Shown: one piece after another, positions 1-9,388 of the stretch | Numbering within the stretch: position 1 is the first letter of the stretch | How the letters are laid out: the number at the start of each line of letters is the position of its first letter | Origin: Cherax quadricarinatus | Lineage: Eukaryota; Arthropoda; Malacostraca; Decapoda; Parastacidae | Length of the DNA stretch: 64,000 nucleotides | Assembly (NCBI RefSeq): GCF_038502225.1 | Contig: NC_091378.1 | Span: 7,801,035-7,865,034 of the forward strand | Direction of reading: 5' to 3' | Made by a program: the position numbers and the translations under genes | The notes under the pieces: generated by a model | The model's input: only the letters and a program-made list of their open reading frames with translations | Told to the model about the DNA's origin: nothing | Databases searched by the model: none

Positions 1-190
1 ACCCAACTAAATATATTTTAGATTTGTTTACAGTAATTTAATACTAAACAAACACAGTTAAATATATTTTTTTCGTTAGGTTCAGAAGGATTTTGGCGAA
101 ATTATTGCATACACAAATTTTCACTTGTCTTATATGGCAAGATGAGCGTTGCTATTTAAGCCAAGATGGCAAGTTCTGCCTATTCGGCAC

Positions 191-192
<2 letters not shown>
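1..192 (-). mobile_element. MITE-like element (TCGTGCCGAA ends), partial
   Basis: Copy of an AT-rich ~387-bp element whose best copies start TCGTGCCGAA and end TTCGGCACGA. Here only the half ending at TTCGGCACGA (183-192) lies in the window. It abuts a (TA)n tract, as the other copies do. No coding sequence is visible, so it is probably non-autonomous. Confidence 0.7.

Positions 193-228
<36 letters not shown>
193..228. repeat. (TA)n microsatellite
   Basis: Pure AT dinucleotide tract between the MITE-like element and a PLE-type arm. Confidence 0.9.

Positions 229-718
<490 letters not shown>

Positions 719-763
<45 letters not shown>
719..763. repeat. (TA)n microsatellite
   Basis: TA tract that directly abuts the 5' truncation point of the RTE-like element. 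Confidence 0.9.
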
Positions 764-2539
764 CTTGTTGTGAGTGTGGGGGAAGTTCGTGAGGCAGTAG
801 GTAAAATGAAAGGGGGTAAGGCAGCCGGGATTGATGGGATAAAGATAGAAATGTTAAAAGCAGGTGGGGATATAGTTTTGGAGTGGTTGGTGCAATTATT
901 TAATAAATGTATGGAAGAGGGTAAGGTACCTAGGGATTGGCAGAGAGCATGCATAGTTCCTTTGTATAAAGGCAAAGGGGATAAAAGAGAGTGCAAAAAT
1001 TATAGGGGGATAAGTCTGTTGAGTGTACCTGGTAAAGTGTATGGTAGAGTTATAATTGAAAGAATTAAGAGTAAGACGGAGAATAGGATAGCAGATGAAC
1101 AAGGAGGCTTTAGGAAAGGTAGGGGGTGTGTGGACCAGGTGTTTACAGTGAAACATATAAGTGAACAGTATTTAGATAAGGCTAAAGAGGTCTTTGTGGC
1201 ATTTATGGATTTGGAAAAGGCGTATGACAGGGTGGATAGGGGGGCAATGTGGCAGATGTTGCAAGTGTATGGTGTAGGAGGTAGGTTACTGAAAGCAGTG
1301 AAGAGTTTTTACGAGGATAGTGAGGCTCAAGTTAGAGTATGTAGGAAAGAGGGAAATTTTTTCCCAGTAAAAGTAGGCCTTAGACAAGGATGTGTGATGT
1401 CACCGTGGTTGTTTAATATATTTATAGATGGGGTTGTAAGAGAAGTAAATGCGAGGGTCTTGGCAAGAGGCGTGGAGTTAAAAGATAAAGAATCACACAC
1501 AAAGTGGGAGTTGTCACAGCTGCTCTTTGCCGATGACACTGTGCTCTTGGGAGATTCGGAAGAGAAGTTGCAGAGATTGGTGGATGAATTTGGTAGGGTG
1601 TGCAAAAGAAGAAAATTAAAGGTGAATACAGGAAAGAGTAAGGTTATGAGGATAACAAAAAGATTAGGTGATGAAAGATTGAATATCAGATTGGAGGGAG
1701 AGAGTATGGAGGAGGTGAACGTATTCAGATATTTGGGAGTGGACGTGTCAGCGGATGGGTCTATGAAAGATGAGGTGAATCATAGAATTGATGAGGGAAA
1801 AAGAGTGAGTGGTGCACTTAGGAGTCTGTGGAGACAAAGAACTTTGTCCTTGGAGGCAAAGAGGGGAATGTATGAGAGTATAGTTTTACCAACGCTCTTA
1901 TATGGGTGTGAAGCGTGGGTGATGAATGTTGCAGCGAGGAGAAGGCTGGAGGCAGTGGAGATGTCATGTCTGAGGGCAATGTGTGGTGTGAATATAATGC
2001 AGAGAATTCGTAGTTTGGAAGTTAGGAGGAGGTGCGGGATTACCAAAACTGTTGTCCAGAGGGCTGAGGAAGGGTTGTTGAGGTGGTTCGGACATGTAGA
2101 GAGAATGGAGCGAAACAGAATGACTTCAAGAGTGTATCAGTCTGTAGTGGAAGGAAGGCGGGGTAGGGGTCGGCCTAGGAAGGGTTGGAGGGAGGGGGTA
2201 AAGGAGGTTTTGTGTGCGAGGGGCTTGGACTTCCAGCAGGCGTGCGTGAGCGTGTTTGATAGGAGTGAATGGAGACAAATGGTTTTTAATACTTGACGTG
2301 CTGTTGGAGTGTGAGCAAAGTAACATTTATGAAGGGATTCAGGGAAACCGGCAGGCCGGACTTGAGTCCTGGAGATGGGAAGTACAGTGCCTGCACTCTG
2401 AAGGAGGGGTGTTAATGTTGCAGTTTAAAAACTGTAGTGTAAAGCACCCTTCTGGCAAGACAGTGATGGAGTGAATGATGGTGAAAGTTTTTCTTTTTCG
2501 GGCCACCCTGCCTTGGTGGGAATCGGCCGGTGTGATAAT

Positions 2540-2555
<16 letters not shown>
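764..2555 (+). mobile_element. RTE-like non-LTR retrotransposon, 5'-truncated
   Basis: Contains an RT ORF followed by a ~250-bp 3' UTR and an A-rich tail at 2539-2555. The endonuclease half is absent and the 5' junction lies in (TA)n. Pieces of the same family recur at 2608-2986 (-), 11655-12515, 25235-26195, 46700-47340 and 62262-62340 (-), which identifies the 3' UTR as part of the element. Confidence 0.8.
770..2296 (+). CDS. Reverse transcriptase, RTE-like, N-terminally truncated
   Basis: The product would copy the element's RNA into DNA at a nicked target. The open frame is 508 residues if counted from the GTG at 770; the first ATG is at 806 (residue 13), so no natural start is certain. 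RT motifs appear in order: GKAAGIDG (16-23), NYRGISLL (77-84), QGGFRKGRGC (111-120), MDLEKAYDR (146-154, catalytic Asp), LRQGCVMSPWL (204-214), FADD (253-256, catalytic Asp pair) and YLGV (321-324). The C-terminal region has LLYGCEAW (376-383), LRWFGHVERM (437-446) and RGRGRPRKGW (464-473), a tail typical of RTE-type elements. The apurinic endonuclease domain that should precede the RT is missing, so this copy is probably immobile even though the RT frame is intact. Clade assignment rests on the C-terminal motifs and could be refined. Confidence 0.85.
   Translation: MSVGEVREAVGKMKGGKAAGIDGIKIEMLKAGGDIVLEWLVQLFNKCMEEGKVPRDWQRACIVPLYKGKGDKRECKNYRGISLLSVPGKVYGRVIIERIKSKTENRIADEQGGFRKGRGCVDQVFTVKHISEQYLDKAKEVFVAFMDLEKAYDRVDRGAMWQMLQVYGVGGRLLKAVKSFYEDSEAQVRVCRKEGNFFPVKVGLRQGCVMSPWLFNIFIDGVVREVNARVLARGVELKDKESHTKWELSQLLFADDTVLLGDSEEKLQRLVDEFGRVCKRRKLKVNTGKSKVMRITKRLGDERLNIRLEGESMEEVNVFRYLGVDVSADGSMKDEVNHRIDEGKRVSGALRSLWRQRTLSLEAKRGMYESIVLPTLLYGCEAWVMNVAARRRLEAVEMSCLRAMCGVNIMQRIRSLEVRRRCGITKTVVQRAEEGLLRWFGHVERMERNRMTSRVYQSVVEGRRGRGRPRKGWREGVKEVLCARGLDFQQACVSVFDRSEWRQMVFNT

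Positions 2556-2607
<52 letters not shown>
2556..2607. repeat. (TA)n microsatellite
   Basis: TA tract following the A-rich RTE tail and separating two RTE 3' ends in tail-to-tail orientation. Confidence 0.9.
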
Positions 2608-2610
<3 letters not shown>

Positions 2611-2986
2611 ACAACGACAGTTTCCCACCAAGGTAGGGTGACCCGAAACTTGCATCATTCACTCCATTACTGTCTTGCTAGAGGAGCACTTACACCCTTC
2701 CTTCAGAGTGCAGACACTGTACTTCCCATCTCCAGGGCTCAAGTCCGGCCTGGCGGTTTCCTTGAATTCTTTTATAAATATTACCCTGCTTACTCTAACA
2801 GCATGTCAAGTAATAAAAAAAACCTATTTGCCTCCATTCGCTCCTATTTAACATGCTCACGCATGCTTGCTGGAAGTCCAAGCCCTTCGCACACATAACA
2901 TCCTTTACAAACTCTCTACAACCTTTCCTAAGCCAACCTCTACCCCGCCTTCCCTCCACTACAGCTTTATACACTCTGAAAGTCAT
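2608..2986 (-). mobile_element. RTE-like element, 3' end fragment
   Basis: Reverse-strand copy of the 3' end of the 764-2555 element. It encodes about the last 60 residues, with EGRRGRGWLRKG and CAKGLDFQQACVS, then the 3' UTR. It ends at the (TA)n tract and makes an inverted pair with the neighbouring copy. Confidence 0.8.
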
Positions 2987-2997
2987 ATATATATATA

Positions 2998-3042
<45 letters not shown>
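2987..3042. repeat. (TA)n then (TG)n microsatellite
   Basis: Short TA run followed by about 21 TG units. Confidence 0.9.
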
Positions 3043-3043
<1 letters not shown>

Positions 3044-3396
3044 TGATTACTAGCTAAAAATATATTTATAGTGAAGAACGTTATTTGTAACTTGTCCTCA
3101 GCACTGGCTAGTTGCTTGATGACTAGTTTGGCGCTGGTGAAACAGGTGAAACCAACTTTGCTTAGAATCTGCTTTGATTGCCACCATTTACATCACCACA
3201 CTGAAACAACTTCATTCCTTATTTTTCAAACATTTGCCAGACTTATTAGTCCTGAAATCGACCTGCTGATTACCCAGATCTTAAAACTCTACAATGGCCA
3301 CCTGGTTGTTCACATCATCACAGGTGAACTCACTGGGCCATCTCTACATCTCACGTCATGGTTTAATTGATGGCGTTAGGCGTGTTTCCTTATACC
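3043..3396. other. No feature recognised
   Basis: A 99-codon frame at 3071-3370 shows no recognisable domain. Nothing else is supported. Confidence 0.3.
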
Positions 3397-3515
3397 TGCT
3401 GCCCCTGTTCATCTAGCAGTAAGTGGGTACCTGGGTGTTATACGACTGTTGTGGGTCGCATCTTGGGGGGACACCTAAGTTACCCCAAAATGCTTTACAT
3501 AACGAGGGACTTTAA
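3397..3515 (+). mobile_element. SINE body fragment (headless)
   Basis: Resembles the body of the SINE at 10865-11185, including ACCTGGGTGTTATACGACTG and a TTGTGGGTCGCATC stretch. The tRNA-like head is absent. Confidence 0.5.
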
Positions 3516-4110
3516 AGTATTCCAATAATGTTAGTTTGATCTGTAATAGTTAAATCGTGTATTTGTAAAAATTATTTTCATTATCATTATTACTATTATT
3601 ATTTATGCTGTTTTTACTAATCTCTTTGAGAACTGAGTCTGTGGTGGACGAAACGTCTTCTTAATAAAATGCATTAAATAGCTTATTGTCTCTTTTTAAC
3701 ACACTTGTCGGTACATAATGCCACTGATGTACATAATTTCTGTTAAAAAAGGTGAGGGTCCACATGGTTATGTTGTGTCATCACAGCATCTCAAATTGGT
3801 TATGTATAAATCATGTGACTGGAGATACATGAAGCCTCAAACCATGTCTTCAGCTGCGTAAAAGTATTGCTTATGGTGAGCGATATAAGGACGTCAAATC
3901 TCGCCCTCATTTGGTTGTAACTTGCTTATGGTGAGCGATATAAGGGTGTCAAACCTTCGGAAAAACTGACGGATGTAGGGATAATTACTTACATGTAGGA
4001 ACTTAACTTAAAAAATGATCACAGGGTGGTGCAGCCTCGGGTAGCTGGAATAAAGCGCTAAGTTAAATTCTGAGAAAAAACAAACCACTTATAGCAAAAG
4101 TAGACTTTAC
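3516..4110. other. Mostly unannotated; hairpin relic and short duplication
   Basis: At 3629-3670 there is a decayed hammerhead-like relic (ACTGAG, then GGACGAAACG, then AATAAAA). At about 3870-3950 a CTTATGGTGAGCGATATAAG segment occurs twice. No gene is seen. Confidence 0.4.
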
Positions 4111-4208
4111 TGTTGGTGTGTACAGTCCCCGTCCGTACGGGCGGGGACTGTACGCACCAACAGCGAGTTCAGTCCTCGCCCGGTACGGGCGGGGATTGAA
4201 CTCGCTGT
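4111..4208. repeat. Two adjacent ~50-bp near-perfect palindromes
   Basis: 4111-4162 and 4160-4208 each read nearly the same on both strands and centre on CCGTACGGGC-like cores. They sit at the outer edge of the left arm of the large inverted repeat, next to a tRNA-SINE head. Confidence 0.8.
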
Positions 4209-4398
4209 TAGTGGCCCGGTGGCTAACGCATCGGCCTGGAGTTTTACAACTTGCCGTGGGTTCATTCCCCGCCCGTACCTTGTTATGTTTTTTTAGTATA
4301 GAAAGACACTGGTGTAGAGCAGACTTTTGTTATTGACAACGTTTCGCTGTTGATACAGCGAAATGTAACTCTGTAGATAAATGGTTCAGAGAACCGAC
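4194..4398 (+). repeat. Left arm of a ~205-bp inverted repeat
   Basis: Reverse-complement match to 7877-8084. It holds a tRNA-SINE head (4209-4283, B-box-like GGGTTCATTCC) and hairpin-element sequence with AACGTTTCGC, ending GTTCAGAGAACCGAC. The arms enclose the CR1 copy. Confidence 0.8.
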
Positions 4399-4400
4399 TT

Positions 4401-4553
4401 GGGTTTATCCCATTCATTGACAACTGGAACAACTTTTATGGCAAACATGATATGTATGCAAGGGATGGGGTACATCTCTCTGGGGCTGGGGTGGTAGCAC
4501 TTGCAGACTCGATTGAGAAGGCCATTGATGAAATGCCTATGATTTTAAACTGA
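4401..4553 (+). pseudogene. CR1 ORF1 C-terminus (esterase-like tail), 5'-truncated
   Basis: A 50-codon frame ending in TGA at 4551-4553. It contains YARDGVHLSGAG, which resembles the Asp-x-x-His block of the SGNH/GDSL esterase domain known from CR1 ORF1 proteins. The frame is cut at its 5' side exactly where the inverted-repeat arm ends, so almost all of ORF1 is lost. Its stop overlaps the ORF2 start as TGATG. Assignment is by motif and position only. Confidence 0.65.
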
Positions 4554-7498
4554 TGGAAGATAGAGGTATGGGTGTGTGTGGGAAACAAGCAGGTTGCAAC
4601 ACTTGGGTTGGAAACAGTAAATGTATAAAAGGCATTCAGCATGAAGTTATAAATAAAGACAATAGATCAGGTCAGCAAACAAAGGGGGACAGCAGAGGGC
4701 AGCAAGGGACTAGCTCCCTTAAGGTTTACTATACTAATAGCAGGAGTGTAAGAAATAAGATAGATGAGCTAAGATTAATTGCAAGTGCAGGAAACATAGA
4801 TATTATTGCTATAACAGAGACCTGGCTCAATCTGGAAGATAGAGAGATGCCCTCTGAATGTCACATACAAGGCTATAAATTATTCCACACTGACAGGGTC
4901 AACAGGAAAGGTGGTGGAGTAGCGATGTATGTCAGAGACAATTTAAATTGTTGTGTTAGACAAGATATTAAATTAGAAGCGTCAGCCACTGAATCTGTTT
5001 GGTTACAGCTTCTCGAGGGCCGAGAAAAACTAATTTTGGGTGTGATTTACAAGGCCCCAAATCTTGATAGGGAGTGCAGTAAACTTCTATGGGACGAAAT
5101 TCGTAAGGCATCTACATACGAAAATGTTGTGCTAATGGGAGATTTCAACTATAGACAGATTGACTGGAGCAATTTGACAGGAAATTTAGAGTCAGGTGAC
5201 TTTCTTGATACGATCCAGGATTGTTTTTTAAAACAGTTTGTGACAGAGCCAACTAGGGGAAATAACCTCCTTGACTTGGTTCTTGCCAGTAGGGAAACAC
5301 TAATTAATAATCTTGAGGTTAATGATGAGCTTGGGGAAAGTGATCACAAATCACTCAGTTTTAATATATCATGGAATTCCCCTAATAATGGCAATCAAGT
5401 CTCCGTCCCTGACTTTCGCTTGGCTGATTTCATAGGACTGAAAAATTACTTAGGTGGGCTGAACTGGAATGACCTGACTAAGGGTCAGGTAGGTGGTGAT
5501 GGTTGCCGATATGATGCTTTCCAGGGCATAGTTCTAGCTGCTCAGTCAAATTATGTTCCAAATAGGGAAATCAGATCAAACAAAAATGATCCTAAATGGA
5601 TGAACAATAGATTAAAATATCTGATTGGTCAAAAGAGAGGCATATATAGGCTAATCAAAAGAGGAGAGGGACAATTGAGAAATCGATATATTCAGTTAAA
5701 GAGAGAAATAAAAAAGGGAATTAGAAAAGCAAAAAGAGATTATGAGGTTAAAGTTGCAAGAGAATCGAAGACTAACCCAAAAGGATTCTTTCAGGTATAC
5801 AGAAGTAAGATCAGGGACAAGATAGGCCCACTCAAAAGTTCCTCGGGTCAGCTCACTGACAGTGATAAGGAAATGTGTAGAATTTTTAACACATACTTCC
5901 TCTCAGTTTTTACACAGGAGGATACCAGCGATATTCCAGTAATGATAAATTATGTAGAACAGGACGATAATAAACTGTGCACTATTAGGGTCACAAGTGA
6001 CATGGTCCTTAGGCAAATAGATAAATTAAAACCTAACAAATCCCCAGGCCCTGATGAACTGTATGCAAGGGTTCTAAAGGAATGTAAAGAGGAGCTTAGC
6101 ACACCTTTGGCTAATCTTTTCAACATATCACTACAAACTGGCATGGTGCCAGATAAGTGGAAAATGGCAAATGTGATACCTATTTTCAAAACAGGTGACA
6201 GGTCCTTAGCTTCGAACTATAGACCAATAAGCCTAACCTCCATAGTGGGAAAATTTATGGAATCAATAATTGCCGAGGCAGTTCGTAGCCACCTTGAAAA
6301 GCATAAATTAATCAACGAATCTCAGCATGGTTTTACAAAGGGGCGTTCCTGCCTTACGAATTTATTAACTTTTTTCACTAAGGTATTTGAGGAGGTAGAT
6401 CATGGTAATGAATATGATATTGTGTATATGGACTTCAGTAAGGCTTTTGACAGGGTCCCACATCAGAGACTATTGAGGAAAATTAAAGCACATGGAATAG
6501 GAGGAGAAATTTTTTCCTGGATAGAGGCATGGTTGACAAATAGGCAGCAGAGAGTTTGCATAAATGGGGAGAAATCAGAGTGGGGAAGTGTCACGAGCGG
6601 TGTTCCACAGGGGTCAGTGTTGGGCCCCCTGCTGTTCACAATCTACATAAACGACATAGATGAGGGCATAAAGAGCGACATCGGCAAGTTTGCCGATGAC
6701 ACCAAAATAGGCCGTCGAATTCATTCTGACGAGGACATTCGAGCACTCCAGGAAGATTTGAATAGACTGATGCAGTGGTCGGAGAAGTGGCAGATGCAGT
6801 TTAATATAGGCAAATGCAAAGTTCTAAATGTTGGACAGGACAATAACCATGCCACATATAAACTAAATAATGTAGATCTTAATATTACGGATTGCGAAAA
6901 AGATTTAGGAGTTCTGGTTAGCAGTAATCTGAAACCAAGACAACAGTGCATAAGTGTTCGCAATAAAGCTAATAGAATCCTTGGCTTCATATCAAGATGC
7001 ATAAATAATAGGAGTCCTCAGGTTGTTCTTCAACTCTATACATCCTTGGTTAGGCCTCATTTAGATTATGCTGCACAGTTTTGGTCACCTTATTACAGAA
7101 TGGATATAAATTCTCTGGAAAATGTACAAAGGAGGATGACAAAGTTGATCCCATGTATCAGAAACCTTCCCTATGAGGATAGACTAAGGGCCCTGAATCT
7201 GCACTCTCTAGAAAGACGTAGAATTAGGGGGGATATGATTGAGGTGTATAAATGGAAGACAGGAATAAATAAAGGGGATGTAAATAGTGTGCTGAAAATA
7301 TCTAGCCTAGACAGGACTCGCAGCAATGGTTTTAAGTTGGAAAAATTCAGATTCAGGAAGGATATAGGTAAGTACTGGTTTGGTAATAGAGTTGTGGATG
7401 AGTGGAACAAACTCCCAAGTACCGTTATAGAGGCCAGAACGTTGTGTAGCTTTAAAAATAGGTTGGATAAATACATGAGTGGATGTGGGTGGGTGTGA
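4553..7498 (+). CDS. CR1-type ORF2: AP endonuclease and reverse transcriptase
   Basis: A 981-residue open frame for the replicative protein of a CR1-clade retrotransposon, which nicks target DNA and primes reverse transcription there. Endonuclease motifs: NSRSVRNKID (62-71), TETW (88-91), GGGVAMYVRD (120-129), MGDFNYRQIDW (195-205) and SDH (263-265). RT motifs: NYRPISL (555-561), QHGFTKGRSC (591-600), MDFSKAFDRVPH (626-637), SGVPQGSVLGPLL (682-694) and FADD (713-716). The C-terminal third has CEKDLGV (781-787) and ENVQRRMTKLI, typical of CR1. Length and motif set look complete, and no internal stop is seen. The start ATG overlaps the ORF1 stop by one base (TGATG). Related fragments lie at 20166-20530, 25746-25870 and 39966-41205 (-). 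The copy lacks most of ORF1, so autonomous movement is doubtful, but ORF2 could still act in trans. Confidence 0.92.
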   Translation: MEDRGMGVCGKQAGCNTWVGNSKCIKGIQHEVINKDNRSGQQTKGDSRGQQGTSSLKVYYTNSRSVRNKIDELRLIASAGNIDIIAITETWLNLEDREMPSECHIQGYKLFHTDRVNRKGGGVAMYVRDNLNCCVRQDIKLEASATESVWLQLLEGREKLILGVIYKAPNLDRECSKLLWDEIRKASTYENVVLMGDFNYRQIDWSNLTGNLESGDFLDTIQDCFLKQFVTEPTRGNNLLDLVLASRETLINNLEVNDELGESDHKSLSFNISWNSPNNGNQVSVPDFRLADFIGLKNYLGGLNWNDLTKGQVGGDGCRYDAFQGIVLAAQSNYVPNREIRSNKNDPKWMNNRLKYLIGQKRGIYRLIKRGEGQLRNRYIQLKREIKKGIRKAKRDYEVKVARESKTNPKGFFQVYRSKIRDKIGPLKSSSGQLTDSDKEMCRIFNTYFLSVFTQEDTSDIPVMINYVEQDDNKLCTIRVTSDMVLRQIDKLKPNKSPGPDELYARVLKECKEELSTPLANLFNISLQTGMVPDKWKMANVIPIFKTGDRSLASNYRPISLTSIVGKFMESIIAEAVRSHLEKHKLINESQHGFTKGRSCLTNLLTFFTKVFEEVDHGNEYDIVYMDFSKAFDRVPHQRLLRKIKAHGIGGEIFSWIEAWLTNRQQRVCINGEKSEWGSVTSGVPQGSVLGPLLFTIYINDIDEGIKSDIGKFADDTKIGRRIHSDEDIRALQEDLNRLMQWSEKWQMQFNIGKCKVLNVGQDNNHATYKLNNVDLNITDCEKDLGVLVSSNLKPRQQCISVRNKANRILGFISRCINNRSPQVVLQLYTSLVRPHLDYAAQFWSPYYRMDINSLENVQRRMTKLIPCIRNLPYEDRLRALNLHSLERRRIRGDMIEVYKWKTGINKGDVNSVLKISSLDRTRSNGFKLEKFRFRKDIGKYWFGNRVVDEWNKLPSTVIEARTLCSFKNRLDKYMSGCGWV

Positions 7499-7682
7499 GT
7501 TAGACCTGATAGCTTGTGCTACCAGGTCGGTTGCCGTGTTCCTCCCTTAAGTCAATGTGACCTGACCTGACTAGGTTGGGTGCATTGGCTTAAGCCGGTA
7601 GGAGACTTGGACCTGCCTCGCATGGGCCAGTAGGCCTTCTGCAGTGTTCCTTCGTTCTTATGTTCTTATGTTCTTATGTTCT
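7499..7682 (+). mobile_element. CR1 3' UTR and octamer tail
   Basis: Untranslated end of the CR1 copy. It includes GGGCCAGTAGGCCTTCTGCA and finishes in about four tandem 8-bp units (TTCTTATG) at 7654-7682. A short tandem octamer in place of poly(A) is characteristic of CR1 3' ends. Confidence 0.85.
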
Positions 7683-7895
7683 TTATTATGGAAACGTTCC
7701 GCCAGCCAGTGACTTCCTCAGTCCAGTGCAAAGAAGAATGGTTGAACATCAGGAGCATTAGGTAATCAGTCCCTGAGCCTAGAGTCGATGTATTGGACTG
7801 AGGAAGCCACTAATGGCGAAACGTTTCCACAATAAAGATACCCAAGTGTTTCCAAATGTCTAATTCATCATCCTGTCGGTTCTCTGAACCATTTA
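7683..7895 (+). mobile_element. Hairpin element with hammerhead-like motif
   Basis: The right half has CTGAGGAAGCCACTAATGGC then GAAACGTTTCC and AATAAAGATACCC. Stem II is GCCA/TGGC. The left half (7683-7725) carries the inverted partner GGAAACGTTCCGCC. It ends with the family tail GTCGGTTCTCTGAACC. It lies directly behind the CR1 tail. Confidence 0.65.
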
Positions 7896-8084
7896 TCCAC
7901 AGAGTTACATTTCGCTGTACCAACAGCGAAACGTTGTCAATAACAAAAGTCTGCTCTACACCAAATTTCTTCCTATGCTAAAAAAAACATAACAAGGTAC
8001 GGGCGGGGAATGAACCCACGGCAAGTCGTAAAACTCCAGGCCGATGCGTTAGCCACCGGGCCACTAACAGCGAGTTCAATCCCC
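7877..8084 (-). repeat. Right arm of the ~205-bp inverted repeat
   Basis: Matches 4194-4398 in reverse complement. It includes the hairpin-element tail, AGCGAAACGTTGTC and a reverse-oriented tRNA-SINE head (7995-8072). Confidence 0.8.
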
Positions 8085-8140
8085 GCCCGTATCGTGGTTT
8101 GTTTGCAATCGTGTCATTACGATTTTGTGAGCCAGTTCTT
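8085..8140 (+). mobile_element. tRNA-SINE tail segment
   Basis: CCCGCCCGTATCGTGG followed by the shared tail CAATCGTGTCATTACGATTT. This forward piece abuts a reverse SINE head. Confidence 0.6.
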
Positions 8141-8469
8141 TCAACTCTGCTCGTCGACAACTCCCACTCTTCTATGCTATTCATTCCTCAACGCAAATTA
8201 GTCTTTAAATAAATTTAACAATTCCAAAACTTTTGGAAAAAACATTTCCGGTCGTTCATTTGCAGTTCCATAACAATGAAGCCGAGTTTAGGGAGAGAGA
8301 TAGAGCCACTCACCTGGCCAAATGATGGCCATCACTTCATAAAACTAGTTATATTTTATATTAATGGGAAACGGGCGAAACGGAAAACAGTAAAACAGGT
8401 AAAGATAATTCCACTTTGGCTCAGAAGTCACTCACCAGAATTAAGGCATCCCTGTTTAAGTATTTTTAA
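8141..8469. other. No feature recognised
   Basis: No gene, SINE or tandem repeat that I can support. Confidence 0.3.
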
Positions 8470-8690
8470 AGGTTTACCTACCTACCTGGAGGGTGTTCCA
8501 GGGGGTCAATACCCCCGAGGTTCAATTCTTGACCAGGCTTCCCTGTGGATCAGAGCCTGATCAACAAGGTTGTTACTTCTGGCTGCACGTAGTCCAGTGT
8601 ACGAACCGCAGCCCGTCAGATCGGGTACTGCCTTTAGGTATCTGTCCAGCTGCGCCTTGAAGGCAGCCAGAGGTGAACAGTGGAAATATA
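8470..8690 (-). pseudogene. CR1-like RT C-terminal remnant
   Basis: The minus strand encodes FKAQLDRYLKAVPDLTGCGS followed by a LVDQALIHREAWS block, the same C-terminal pattern as 12980-13170. The FKAxxDRxL start matches the C-terminus of the RT at 34530-35354 (FKARYDRAH). The N-terminal RT is absent. It is broken at 8690 by a hairpin insertion. Confidence 0.6.
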
Positions 8691-8770
8691 AACACATAGG
8701 TGATCCTTTATTGACAACGTTTCGCCAACGCGGTGGACTTTATCAAGTCACAGATCTACCTGGGTGAAAT
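8685..8770 (-). mobile_element. Hairpin element, GTC-type hammerhead-like variant
   Basis: Minus-strand reading: GTGACTTGATAAAGTCCACC, short loop, GGCGAAACGTTGTC, then AATAAAGGATCAC. Related to 40028-40118. Inserted at the end of an RT remnant. Confidence 0.6.
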
Positions 8771-9388
8771 ATACGTGAGTATTTATAGGATGAGAATGCT
8801 GGGTCAAACACTGATGAACAGTCTTGGGCCCCGAACACTTATTGTGTTTTCTCTTAGTGTACTCACAGATCCCTTCATGCATCGTCTTTCCAGTCTTTTG
8901 CTTTCCTAGGGGGTGATTTATGTGTTCAGATTTGGGACTAATCCCCCTAGGATTTTTCGGATGCAATTATAGAGAGAGAAGCAGCGAAATGAAAGGTTTG
9001 CCAAATAATCAAGAGAGTTAATTACTCTTCCAGGAACTCTCAAATCTGTTAGAAAATCACAGAATTAATATATTTCGTCGATGTTAAATAACATTTGACC
9101 TATAAAAAGTTACATGGGAATAAGTTGATGTATATTGCCTTAATTTCAAAAATTTTGCGTAAGGCAGTTTGGTATCGTTGCAAATTTAGAAAATTTAGAA
9201 AATTTAGAAAATTGCAGACTATAATAAAAAAACCTACCAATGAATATAAAACTTTTTTAAGATTCAATAAAGTTCTACACAAAGCGAAACGTTGTTCCAA
9301 TACGAACTTGTTCTCCATAAATAATACTAATAACCCGCACATAGAAGAGAGGAGCTTACGACGACGTTTCTGTCCGACTTGGACCATT
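8771..9388. other. Unannotated; one short inverted repeat
   Basis: CCTAGGGGG at about 8907 and CCCCCTAGG at about 8943 could form a 9-bp stem. AAATTTAG-like 9-mers repeat near 9183-9210. No gene is seen. Confidence 0.35.

Noticed and set aside
770..805. GTG as a true start for the RTE ORF
   Set aside because: Animal nuclear genes rarely start at GTG and the element is 5'-truncated here. The frame simply enters from the missing upstream part.
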